Source of the DNA: Betaproteobacteria bacterium
GTDB taxonomy: Bacteria; Pseudomonadota; Gammaproteobacteria; Burkholderiales; SG8-41
Direction of reading: 5' to 3'
DNA: 8,029 nucleotides
Assembly (NCBI GenBank): GCA_021300125.1
Contig: JAJTHX010000284.1
Location: 1 to 8,029 of the forward strand
Below are positions 1 through 6,352 of the stretch, in pieces. Every line of letters begins with the position of its first letter. The stretch's first letter is position 1. The position numbers were made by a program, and so were the translations under genes. The notes beneath the pieces were generated by a model. It was not told the DNA's origin. It did not search any database and worked only from the letters and a program-made list of their open reading frames with translations.

Positions 1-517
1 CTTGCTGGTTCGGCAGCTCCGCAACTGCGGTTGCGGTTGCGGCTGCCGGTTTCAGGGCGACCGCCAGGTCCGCCGGCGCCCGCTCCAGATTGATCGCGCG
101 CGAGTAGCTGCTGCGCAGCCCGCCGATACACCATCCCTGCAGCAGCAGGCTGCGCTGCTCCCCGTCCACCTGGATCGCGGCCACCCGCAACGCCGCGCCC
201 GATGGCGGACAGCGGTGCCAGAAGCGCCCACGGGCCGTGGAACGGAAGTGGGCGATGCCGCTGCGCAGGGTCAGCGACAGGGCTTCGCGATCCATCGTCG
301 CCAGGAACAGCACCGCGCCGCTCACGGCATCCTGCACCACGCAGGGCAGCAGGCCGTCTGCGCCGAATGCCGGCATGAACCGCAGGCCCTCCGCAATTTC
401 GGGAGTGTCGCCACGCGCAGAAAACAGCAGCGTGCGCGCGTAGCGGCGGGCCACGGGACCGCCGCGGTCATCCGCGATCCGGCGGTAACTGCGACGGTCA
501 CCGGCTTCAGTGCCCAT
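1..517 (-). CDS. HisI-like protein (degenerate phosphoribosyl-AMP cyclohydrolase paralog), 3' end beyond the window
   Basis: The minus strand is open from an ATG at 517 to the left edge, giving 172 visible residues. Residues about 52-126 follow HisI, the enzyme that opens the adenine ring of phosphoribosyl-AMP in histidine synthesis. The matches are GADGLLP (52-58), VQDAVSG (61-67), an EAL..TL..G helix (78-87), a tryptophan at 100 and SG at 106-107. The metal site is eroded. The family's D-C-D-x-D reads D-G-E-Q-R at 118-122. A gapless continuation puts Arg135 and Ile142 where the other two zinc cysteines should be. The KGE substrate motif reads RCP. There is an N-terminal extension of about 45 residues and an Ala-rich stretch after the domain. 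The start overlaps the ZIP gene end by 11 bases and has no clear Shine-Dalgarno, so translation is probably coupled. Family assignment is good; catalytic activity is doubtful. The idea that it is a metal-sparing paralog is inference from its neighbours. Confidence 0.75.
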   Translation of the reverse strand, partial: MGTEAGDRRSYRRIADDRGGPVARRYARTLLFSARGDTPEIAEGLRFMPAFGADGLLPCVVQDAVSGAVLFLATMDREALSLTLRSGIAHFRSTARGRFWHRCPPSGAALRVAAIQVDGEQRSLLLQGWCIGGLRSSYSRAINLERAPADLAVALKPAAATATAVAELPNQQ

Positions 518-1280
518 GCAGCAGCGTCTGCGAAACAAGGATGGTCAGAATGCCCAGCCCGACGAACAGCAGCTGCCCCATTGCACTGCGCCCGTCGTTG
601 CGCCGGTGCAGGTCGGGAATGAGGTCGGCCAGTGCAATGTAGATGAAGCTCGCGGCAGCCAGTACCAGCACGTACGGCGTCGCGGCGCGGGCATTGTCGA
701 GCGCGAAATAGCCGGTCACCCCGCCGGCGACGGCCATCAGGCTGGAAGCAAAATTGAGCAGCAGCGCGCGGCTGCGGCTGTAGCCGGCGTGGAGCAGGAT
801 CATGAAGTCACCGACCTCCTGCGGCACCTCATGGGCCACGATCGCCAGCGCGGTCAGCACGCCGAGCGCGGGATCGGTCAGGAAGGCGGCGGCGATCAGC
901 ACGCCGTCAACGAAATTGTGGAAACCGTCGCCGACCACGATCAGCAGGCCGGGGCGGTTGCGCGTGTCATGCAGGTGACCGGGATGCTCGTGGCCGTGGC
1001 GCCACAGCGCGGCCTTCTCGAGCAGGAAAAAACCGAGCAGTCCCGCCAGCAGGGTGGCTGACAGCGCCTCGATGCTGTCGGCCTGCATGTAGGCTTCGGG
1101 CACCAGGTGCAGGAAGGCCGCAGCCAGCAGCACGCCCACGGCGTAGCTGACCATCACCGGCACCCATCGCGAGAGCAGCGAAAATGAAATCAGCGCTGCG
1201 GCGGCCATGCTCAGTGCGCCACCGGCGATGGTGGCGAGGATGATCGCGTACAGCGGAGAAAAATCGTTCAAGCCGGACAT
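507..1280 (-). CDS. ZIP-family divalent metal permease (ZupT/GufA-like)
   Basis: The product is an inner-membrane transporter of about 257 residues that should bring Zn2+ or similar ions into the cytoplasm. It has about eight hydrophobic helices. The ZIP signatures are present: HNFVDG at 121-126 in TM4 and HEVPQEVGDF at 150-159 in TM5, which form the transmembrane metal site in this family. A His-rich cytoplasmic loop (HGHEHPGHLH, 95-104) lies between TM3 and TM4, as is usual for ZIPs. Two adjacent ATGs (1283 and 1280) are possible. GAGG lies seven bases before the second, so I prefer 1280. A TGCAA-N5-TTGCA palindrome about 20 bases upstream implies repression by the Fur-family protein encoded just before it. 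The downstream HisI-like gene overlaps its end. The family is certain; zinc as the substrate is inferred. Confidence 0.93.
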   Translation of the reverse strand: MSGLNDFSPLYAIILATIAGGALSMAAAALISFSLLSRWVPVMVSYAVGVLLAAAFLHLVPEAYMQADSIEALSATLLAGLLGFFLLEKAALWRHGHEHPGHLHDTRNRPGLLIVVGDGFHNFVDGVLIAAAFLTDPALGVLTALAIVAHEVPQEVGDFMILLHAGYSRSRALLLNFASSLMAVAGGVTGYFALDNARAATPYVLVLAAASFIYIALADLIPDLHRRNDGRSAMGQLLFVGLGILTILVSQTLLHGH

Positions 1281-1303
1281 CATCCGCCCTCAGTCCCTAT
1301 TTT

Positions 1304-1318
1304 TGCAATTGAGTTGCA
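1304..1318. promoter_or_regulatory. Putative Zur operator upstream of the ZIP gene
   Basis: TGCAA-TTGAG-TTGCA is a perfect 5-5-5 inverted repeat in the 61-base gap between the regulator and the ZIP gene. The same pattern occurs twice upstream of the DUF4198 gene. The surrounding DNA is AT-rich, including an A8 run at 1328-1335, unlike the rest of the window, so a promoter probably lies here. I could not settle on convincing -35 and -10 boxes. Binding by the local Fur-family protein is inference. Confidence 0.65.
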
Positions 1319-1341
1319 TTTATGGAGAAAAAAAACGGGCT

Positions 1342-1809
1342 TCAGTGCTGGTGGCGGCCGTGGCCGCGCGATTTGCCATGGACCGGGCCACAATCCGCGC
1401 AGACCCCCTTCACCGTGAGTTCCACCGCCTGCTGGCGAAAGCCCGCGGGCAGACGCACCGCGGGTTTGGCCTGGACCGGCTCCAGGCACAGCACCTGGCC
1501 GCAATCGCTGCATTCAAAGTGGGCGTGCGGACCGGTGTGCTGGTGGGCCGCGGCGTTGAAACGCCACACCCGGTCCTCTCCGGCAATCTTGTGCGCGAGC
1601 CCCTGCTCGGTCAGCCACTCCAGCACGCGATAGATGGTGACGCGGTTGACATCACTGCCGGCCGGCAGGCGGGACTCGACCTCGTGGTGGGTCAAGGCGC
1701 GTTCGGACTTCAGCAACACCGACAGCACCAATACCCGCGGCCTGGTCAGCTTTGCACCAGTCAGGCGTATCGATTGCTCGGCGGCATCCAGGGGCGTGGT
1801 TTTCGACAT
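1342..1809 (-). CDS. zur: Fur-family metalloregulator, probable Zur (zinc uptake repressor)
   Basis: This is a 155-residue Fur-superfamily repressor. The N-terminal winged helix is recognisable (LTRPRVLVLSVL at 21-32; recognition helix around VNRVTIYRVLEWL at 54-66). The dimerisation half has HAHFECSDCG (95-104) and VCADC (136-140), that is, two CxxC pairs expected to hold a structural zinc, and His95 and His97 are candidate sensor ligands. The C-terminus is His-rich. Family members use Fe, Zn, Mn or peroxide. Zinc is inferred from the adjacent ZIP gene, the HisI-like gene and the shared palindromes. The chosen start matches the usual Fur length, although its Shine-Dalgarno (GGAA, 6 bases away) is weak. 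An in-frame ATG at 1935 overlaps the exbD stop as TGATG and would add 42 low-complexity residues. The gene sits inside the operon it probably controls. No palindrome is seen directly before it, so it may be autoregulated through the promoter at 6029-6057. Confidence 0.85.
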   Translation of the reverse strand: MSKTTPLDAAEQSIRLTGAKLTRPRVLVLSVLLKSERALTHHEVESRLPAGSDVNRVTIYRVLEWLTEQGLAHKIAGEDRVWRFNAAAHQHTGPHAHFECSDCGQVLCLEPVQAKPAVRLPAGFRQQAVELTVKGVCADCGPVHGKSRGHGRHQH

Positions 1810-1934
1810 GGGAGGTTCCGTTGCGGGACCATTTAACCACAGCGGCGCAGGGCGGGCCATGACAGTGCCGACAGCCGCGGCGTTCGACCCGCGCCGACCC
1901 GACGCCCGCCGGCAAAGCCTGCCTCCGCCCTTCA

Positions 1935-2365
<431 letters not shown>

Positions 2366-2369
<4 letters not shown>

Positions 2370-3052
2370 GTTCCGCCACCACGCACAGCGCCACGCTGCA
2401 TCTGCAATGCCGCAACCAGGTCTTCAAGCAGTTCCTCCTGCCGCGACACGATCCGCCTGTTGCTTCGCACCAGAAAGTTGTAGGCGAGCACGGCAGGGAT
2501 CGCCACGGCGAGGCCGAATGCGGTCATGACCAAGGCTTCGCCCACCGGGCCTGCGACCTTGTCTATCGTGGCCTGGCCGCTCTCTCCGATCCTGACCAGG
2601 GCGCCATAGATGCCCCAGACCGTACCGAAGAGGCCGACAAAAGGCGCCGTGGCCCCGACCGAGGCCAGCACACCCAGACCCGACTCCAGCCTGCGCAGGG
2701 TATGCCTGATGACCCGGCGCAACTCCCGTTCACAATCCGCGGGGGCAGGCGGCCCGTCGCGCCCCTCGGTCCGGGCTGCAATTTCAGCCGCTTTGCGGCA
2801 AAGGCCTGCGTAAGGCCATGCATGGCTTTGTACTGCCGTATCGCCGGCCCAGGGTTGCAGCCCCGGAGGTGCCGCCGGTCCAGGCGCTGCGGATCTGGCA
2901 TGGAAACGCATCTGCAGCAGCGCCCAGCCTTTGAACAACATCACCGTCCACGACGCGAGTGACATCAGCAGCAGAACCGACGCGGTTGATCTCTGCACCA
3001 GATCCGCCTGGCGCATCAATTCGATGAAACCCAGTTCACCCAGCGCCATCAT
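2366..3052 (-). CDS. exbB: ExbB/TolQ/MotA-family proton channel protein
   Basis: This is an inner-membrane protein of up to 228 residues that forms the proton channel of the TonB energising complex with ExbD. The predicted layout fits the family: a transmembrane helix at about 23-46, a long cytoplasmic loop, then helices at about 126-150 and 172-195. Family signatures are GLFGTVWGIY (140-149) and TAFGLAVAIPAVLAYN (177-192). The first ATG at 3052 overlaps the receptor's TGA by one base (TGATG). A second ATG lies at 3049 and either may be used. The loop segment around 54-75 is rich in Pro and Ala, which is a little unusual but not disruptive. The tight coupling of receptor, exbB and exbD argues that this pair serves that receptor. 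Confidence 0.93.
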
Positions 3053-5199
3053 CAGAACTTCGTCTGCATGCCCAGCGTGACCGTGCGCGGCGCACCCGGG
3101 GCGACCCAGGTACGCTGGAAGGACTGGGTGTAGTAGGTCCTGTCGAACAGGTTGTCGATATCCAGCGAGAACCTGAGCCTGGAACTGACGCGCCAGTAGG
3201 CCACCACCTTGGCGAGGGTGTAGGCCGGCAGCTCAAAGGCCGCTTCGCCCGTGTTGGCCTGCGCCTGGGTACGTGCCTCGCCCAGCCGTACGCCAGTGTG
3301 GGTCAGGCCGCCGCCGAGCCCGAAGCGGCCCTCACCCAGCACGCCCTCATACACCAGCAGCACGCTGCCGTTGACCTTGGGAATATTGAGCAGGCGCCCG
3401 CCGACTTCGAGCGTGTTGTCCTGTTCAACAGAAGCGTCGTTGTAGGTGAAGCTGGCGTTGATGCGCCAGGCGCGCCCGAGCTGGCCCGACAGGTCGGCAT
3501 CGAAGCCGCGGCTGCGCACTTCGCCGGCGGCGATCGAAAAATTGGCATTCAGGGGATCGGCCGTGAGCACGTTCTTCTTGCGGATATCGAAGGTCGCCAG
3601 CGACGCGCCAAGGCGGCGCGAGGCGCTTTCCCATTTCGCGCCCGCCTCCAGCGCTGAGCCCGACTCCGGATCGAAGGCACCGCCCGCCGCATTGACGCCG
3701 ACATTGGGCCGGAAGGATTTGCCGGCGTTGCCGAACAAGGTCAACTGGTTGTTGGGCAGGTAGCTCAATCCGAGTCGTGGCGTGGTCGCCGTCGGACTTT
3801 GCGTGGTCAGGACGTTGGTGCGCAGGTTCATCAGCTGCTGGTCATAGCGGTCGTGACGCAATCCCGCCAGCAGCCGCCAGGACGGTCCCAGCTTCACCAC
3901 ATCCTGCAGGTAGAAGGCGAGGTTTTTCTGGTCTTCCTGGGTTTGCGTGAAGGGCCCGGGCACCGGCTGCGGCTGGCCGTAAACCGGATTGAAGACATTG
4001 ACCGCATAAGGAGAACCCGCGGTCGGATTGACCCGCAGCATCAGCTGGTCGTGCTGGAAGCGATAGGTTTCCACGCCCATCGTGAGCTCATGCTCCAGGC
4101 CGCCGGCCTTGAGGCGGCCGACAACCTCGCCCTGCAGCGCAATATCCTCGGATGCGTAATCCCGATAGCGCCGCTGGCGACGCAGGGTCTGCTGGTCGGC
4201 CTGCAGCGTCGACTGGGCCTCGGTCGAGAATCCCTGGAGCATGCCGCTCTGGTAGGACAGCGCAAGCCGTCCCGTCCACTGCGCATTCAGTTCATGCTCG
4301 AGCACGAACTGGTGCGACTGGTTCTCCAGCGTGACTTTGCCGTCCGCCGGTTCCCCGAGAAAGCGTTCGCGCGGAATGGCACCCAGCTGGTTGTTCACTG
4401 CGACCACGCCCCGATCCAGCGGCGTCCTGTGGCTCAGCCATTCACCGCTGTAGTCGAGGCGCGTCTCGCGGCTGATCTTCCAGGTGAACGCCGGCGCAAA
4501 CAGGGACCGCTCGGTATCCACAAAATCGCGGAACCCGGCACGATCCTCGATCGCGATGTTCAGGCGGTAGGCGAAATTCTCGGTGATTGGTCCGGTCGAA
4601 TCCACGGTGCCGCGGCGAAAGCCGAAGCTGCCGACATAGGCTTCCAGCGCATGCGCGGACTGCCACAGCGGTCTCTTGGTGACGATGTTGAGCGTGCCGC
4701 CCGGTTCACTGCTGCCGTAGAGCGAGGACGCCGGCCCTTTCAGGAACTCGATGCGCTCGACGTTGGCCATGTCGCGCTGGGCCATGAACCCGCGGTTGGC
4801 GGAGAATCCGTTGCGCAGCAGCGACATGCCGTTGTTGACGTCGCCGGCCAGCCCGCGGATCGCGATGTTGTCCCACAGGCCGCCGAAACTGTTCTGCCGC
4901 GAGACACCGCCGACATAGTCCAGCGCATCGTCAAGACGCACCGCGCCCAGATCGTCCAGCGTCTGGCGCGACATCACGCGTACCGCCTGCGGCACCTCGC
5001 GCAGCGGCAGGTCGGTTTTGGTGCCGCTCGCCTCATCGGCATGATAGGCGCCGCCCTGCTGGCGGCCGACAACCTCGATCGCAGGCAGCGTGGTGATGCT
5101 GCCGCCCGCGGGCGGTGGATTCTGCGCCAGCGCAGGCGCCACACCGGATGCGGCCAGCACGGCCGCGGCAATCACGTTTTTATTCATGTTCTTGTGCAT
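3052..5199 (-). CDS. TonB-dependent outer-membrane receptor, siderophore-receptor type
   Basis: This is an outer-membrane beta-barrel of 715 residues. A signal peptide (1 to about 25, ending APALA before Gln) precedes a TonB-box-like LPAIEVVG (38-45). The plug domain (about 60-177) contains LREVPQAVRVMSRQTL (66-81), IAIRGL (112-117) and VERIEFLKGPASSLYG (147-162), the standard siderophore-receptor plug motifs. The barrel fills the rest and ends in a terminal Phe, as needed for outer-membrane assembly. The ATG at 5199 is preceded by AGGGA at six bases and is preferred over 5187 and over an upstream in-frame ATG at 5307, which lies in the preceding gene. The extracellular regions show no His-rich loop of the kind seen in the zinc receptor ZnuD, so a chelated metal or siderophore-like ligand is more likely than free ion. 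Placement with a Zur-like regulator and a ZIP suggests a zinc complex, but an iron siderophore cannot be excluded. Confidence 0.92.
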   Translation of the reverse strand: MHKNMNKNVIAAAVLAASGVAPALAQNPPPAGGSITTLPAIEVVGRQQGGAYHADEASGTKTDLPLREVPQAVRVMSRQTLDDLGAVRLDDALDYVGGVSRQNSFGGLWDNIAIRGLAGDVNNGMSLLRNGFSANRGFMAQRDMANVERIEFLKGPASSLYGSSEPGGTLNIVTKRPLWQSAHALEAYVGSFGFRRGTVDSTGPITENFAYRLNIAIEDRAGFRDFVDTERSLFAPAFTWKISRETRLDYSGEWLSHRTPLDRGVVAVNNQLGAIPRERFLGEPADGKVTLENQSHQFVLEHELNAQWTGRLALSYQSGMLQGFSTEAQSTLQADQQTLRRQRRYRDYASEDIALQGEVVGRLKAGGLEHELTMGVETYRFQHDQLMLRVNPTAGSPYAVNVFNPVYGQPQPVPGPFTQTQEDQKNLAFYLQDVVKLGPSWRLLAGLRHDRYDQQLMNLRTNVLTTQSPTATTPRLGLSYLPNNQLTLFGNAGKSFRPNVGVNAAGGAFDPESGSALEAGAKWESASRRLGASLATFDIRKKNVLTADPLNANFSIAAGEVRSRGFDADLSGQLGRAWRINASFTYNDASVEQDNTLEVGGRLLNIPKVNGSVLLVYEGVLGEGRFGLGGGLTHTGVRLGEARTQAQANTGEAAFELPAYTLAKVVAYWRVSSRLRFSLDIDNLFDRTYYTQSFQRTWVAPGAPRTVTLGMQTKF

Positions 5200-5205
5200 G
5201 TGCAG

Positions 5206-5210
5206 TCCCT
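5206..5210 (-). promoter_or_regulatory. Ribosome binding site deciding the receptor start
   Basis: AGGGA on the minus strand lies six bases before the ATG at 5199. It favours that start over the in-frame ATGs at 5187 and 5307, and it places the signal peptide at the very N-terminus of the receptor. Confidence 0.7.
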
Positions 5211-5266
5211 GAAGAAGTACGCCGGCCGCGGCGCCGGACAACGGCACCGGGCGGCATCGTGGTAGC

Positions 5267-5998
5267 TCAGTGCGGCTTGTGCCTGATCGCGAAAGCGAGC
5301 GAGGCAAACATGCCGGTCTTGGTGGCTTTCGCCGGATCGTCCGGCGGCGCGTCGTAGGCGGCGGTGATCACATTGAGGCCGTCGTTGCGCACACGCAGCG
5401 TGACCGTGCCGTCGCGGCCGGTCAGCAGCGGTTTGGCATCGGGATCGCTGACGTAGTCGCGGGTGACCTTGGCGCCGGCAACCGGCTTGCCCTTGAACAG
5501 CACCCTCACCGTCATCGATTCGTCCTTGTGCTGCGGCAGGGCCGCCTTCAAGGGCACGATCTGCAGCACCTGCCCCGGCAGCGGCTGTAGCGGGGCTTTC
5601 AGCGATTCGCGCAGGAACACCGCGTATTTGATGTAACGCCCGCTCTCCTCGGCCCCGGGCACCTCATCCCGGCCCTTGTTCACCCACTTGCCGTCCAGCC
5701 CCTTGCTCCAGTACCCGTTGTCGAGCACCCCGGTAATCACCGCCGGCATGGGCTTGGCGTCCACCAGCAGCAGGTGATCGGTCTTGCGCAAGGTCACCGG
5801 CACCGGTGCGCCGGCTGCGTCGTAGCCCGCCACCTCACGCACCTTGTCGAGGCGGCGGATCATGTCGAGATCCTCGGCGCCATGGCCATAGATCATGGCA
5901 AGGTGTCCGGAACGCTCGGCGAACCAGACCCCATGCGCCTGCGCGCCCCAGGCCAGGACGCACAGCAGCGCGCCCGCCCACCATTTTGCGAGTGTCAT
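5267..5998 (-). CDS. Secreted DUF4198-family protein, probable periplasmic metal-handling component
   Basis: This is a 243-residue exported protein. A signal peptide (1-21) has a hydrophobic core and an A-Q-A cleavage site, which would leave His22 as the mature N-terminus (HGVWFAERSGHL). Further histidines follow at 32 and 39 (YGHG). A histidine directly after the signal and a GHG motif are typical of DUF4198 proteins, which I recall as auxiliary metal-binding proteins in nickel/cobalt uptake and as partners of TonB-dependent receptors. The C-terminal half (about 160-235) resembles a beta-sandwich or carboxypeptidase-regulatory-like domain (GKPVAGAKV at 170-178, then TGRDGTVTLRV). The start has AAGGGG five bases upstream. 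It is first in the operon, directly behind the promoter with two palindromes, and 67 bases before the receptor. The metal is not provable from the sequence; zinc is inferred from context. Confidence 0.8.
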   Translation of the reverse strand: MTLAKWWAGALLCVLAWGAQAHGVWFAERSGHLAMIYGHGAEDLDMIRRLDKVREVAGYDAAGAPVPVTLRKTDHLLLVDAKPMPAVITGVLDNGYWSKGLDGKWVNKGRDEVPGAEESGRYIKYAVFLRESLKAPLQPLPGQVLQIVPLKAALPQHKDESMTVRVLFKGKPVAGAKVTRDYVSDPDAKPLLTGRDGTVTLRVRNDGLNVITAAYDAPPDDPAKATKTGMFASLAFAIRHKPH

Positions 5999-6003
5999 GA
6001 AAG

Positions 6004-6009
6004 CCCCTT
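6004..6009 (-). promoter_or_regulatory. Ribosome binding site of the DUF4198 gene
   Basis: AAGGGG on the minus strand lies five bases before the ATG at 5998. It sits within AAAGGGGCTTT, a short inverted repeat that could form only a weak hairpin. Confidence 0.7.
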
Positions 6010-6013
6010 TAAA

Positions 6014-6028
6014 TGCAACAGGGTTGCG
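6014..6028. promoter_or_regulatory. Putative Zur operator 1 of the metal operon
   Basis: TGCAA-CAGGG-TTGCG matches the 5-5-5 palindrome seen near the ZIP gene, with one mismatch in the outer base. It abuts the -10 box and covers the expected transcription start of the minus-strand operon (about 6022), so a bound protein would block RNA polymerase. Identity of the binding protein is inferred. Confidence 0.65.
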
Positions 6029-6057
6029 ATAATAGCCGGGGCCCGCTGATTACGCAA
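6029..6057 (-). promoter_or_regulatory. Sigma70-like promoter of the metal-uptake operon
   Basis: On the minus strand TTGCGT (6057-6052) and TATTAT (6034-6029) are separated by exactly 17 bases, a good match to -35 and -10 consensus elements. The start would be near 6022, leaving a leader of about 25 bases before the DUF4198 ATG. The -35 box overlaps one palindrome and the other covers the start site. Confidence 0.65.
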
Positions 6058-6067
6058 CACAGTTGCA
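6053..6067. promoter_or_regulatory. Putative Zur operator 2 of the metal operon
   Basis: CGCAA-CACAG-TTGCA is the third copy of the palindrome. Its centre is 39 bases from operator 1, close to four helical turns, and it overlaps the -35 box of the minus-strand promoter. It also lies about 40 bases upstream of the divergent yidD start, so an effect on yidD is possible but unproven. Confidence 0.6.
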
Positions 6068-6091
6068 ATAGGGCGCGATGACCTTCGCGCT

Positions 6092-6097
6092 TATACT
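6092..6097 (+). promoter_or_regulatory. Possible -10 box of yidD
   Basis: TATACT matches the -10 consensus well and lies only six bases before the yidD ATG. Transcription would then begin at or next to the start codon, giving a leaderless mRNA. No good -35 is found at 16-18 bases; a TTGCAA at 6064-6069 is 22 bases away, which is too far. Confidence 0.4.
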
Positions 6098-6103
6098 GGC
6101 GGC

Positions 6104-6334
6104 ATGAAACGGCTGCTGATTTTCCTGATCGACGCCTACCGCCTGCTGCTGTCGCCCTTCTTCGGCACCCAATGCCGCTTCTGGCCGACCTGCTCAGCCT
6201 ATGCGCGCGAGGCGATCGACACGCATGGGGCGATCAAGGGGAGCTGGCTGACGGTGAGGCGGCTGGGGAAGTGTCATCCCTGGCATGAGGGGGGGATTGA
6301 TAATGTGCCGCCGGGTCAGAAGCCCCAGGCGTAA
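6104..6334 (+). CDS. yidD: YidD, membrane protein insertion efficiency factor
   Basis: This 76-residue protein is full length for the family. YidD is a small, membrane-associated protein that assists YidC/Sec-dependent insertion of inner-membrane proteins. The N-terminal amphipathic helix ([18 protein letters not shown]) and the core motifs [15 protein letters not shown] (24-38), HGAIKG (41-46) and [13 protein letters not shown] (57-69) are all present, including the conserved cysteines at 24, 30 and 57. In most bacteria yidD lies between rnpA and yidC; here neither is present and the gene stands alone between the metal operon and rlmI. No Shine-Dalgarno precedes the ATG, and a TATACT lies six bases upstream, suggesting a leaderless transcript. 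The gene converges on rlmI with an 18-base gap that has no obvious terminator. Confidence 0.95.
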   Translation: MKRLLIFLIDAYRLLLSPFFGTQCRFWPTCSAYAREAIDTHGAIKGSWLTVRRLGKCHPWHEGGIDNVPPGQKPQA

Positions 6335-6352
6335 GCGGGCCCGGCGCAGCGT

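Noticed and set aside
22..37. CGCAAC-TGCG-GTTGCG inverted repeat resembling the operator palindrome
   Set aside because: It lies inside the HisI-like coding sequence in an Ala/Thr repeat tract, and its half-site spacing is one base longer than in the three intergenic copies.
2..622. Plus-strand open frame at the left edge
   Set aside because: It is Arg/Ala-rich low-complexity translation typical of antisense reading in GC-rich DNA, opposite the HisI-like and ZIP genes, which have clear family motifs.
5222..5237. Hairpin CCGGC-N6-GCCGG between the DUF4198 and receptor genes as a terminator
   Set aside because: There is no U tract, and short GC stems are common in this DNA. At most it could affect mRNA processing.
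3799..5265. Long plus-strand open frame of 488 codons
   Set aside because: It is a shadow of the receptor gene on the other strand. The minus-strand product has full receptor domain structure, while the plus-strand translation has no recognisable motif.
6335..6352. Terminator between convergent yidD and rlmI
   Set aside because: Only 18 bases separate the stops. GGGCCC is self-complementary, but no stable stem with a U tract is present on either strand.
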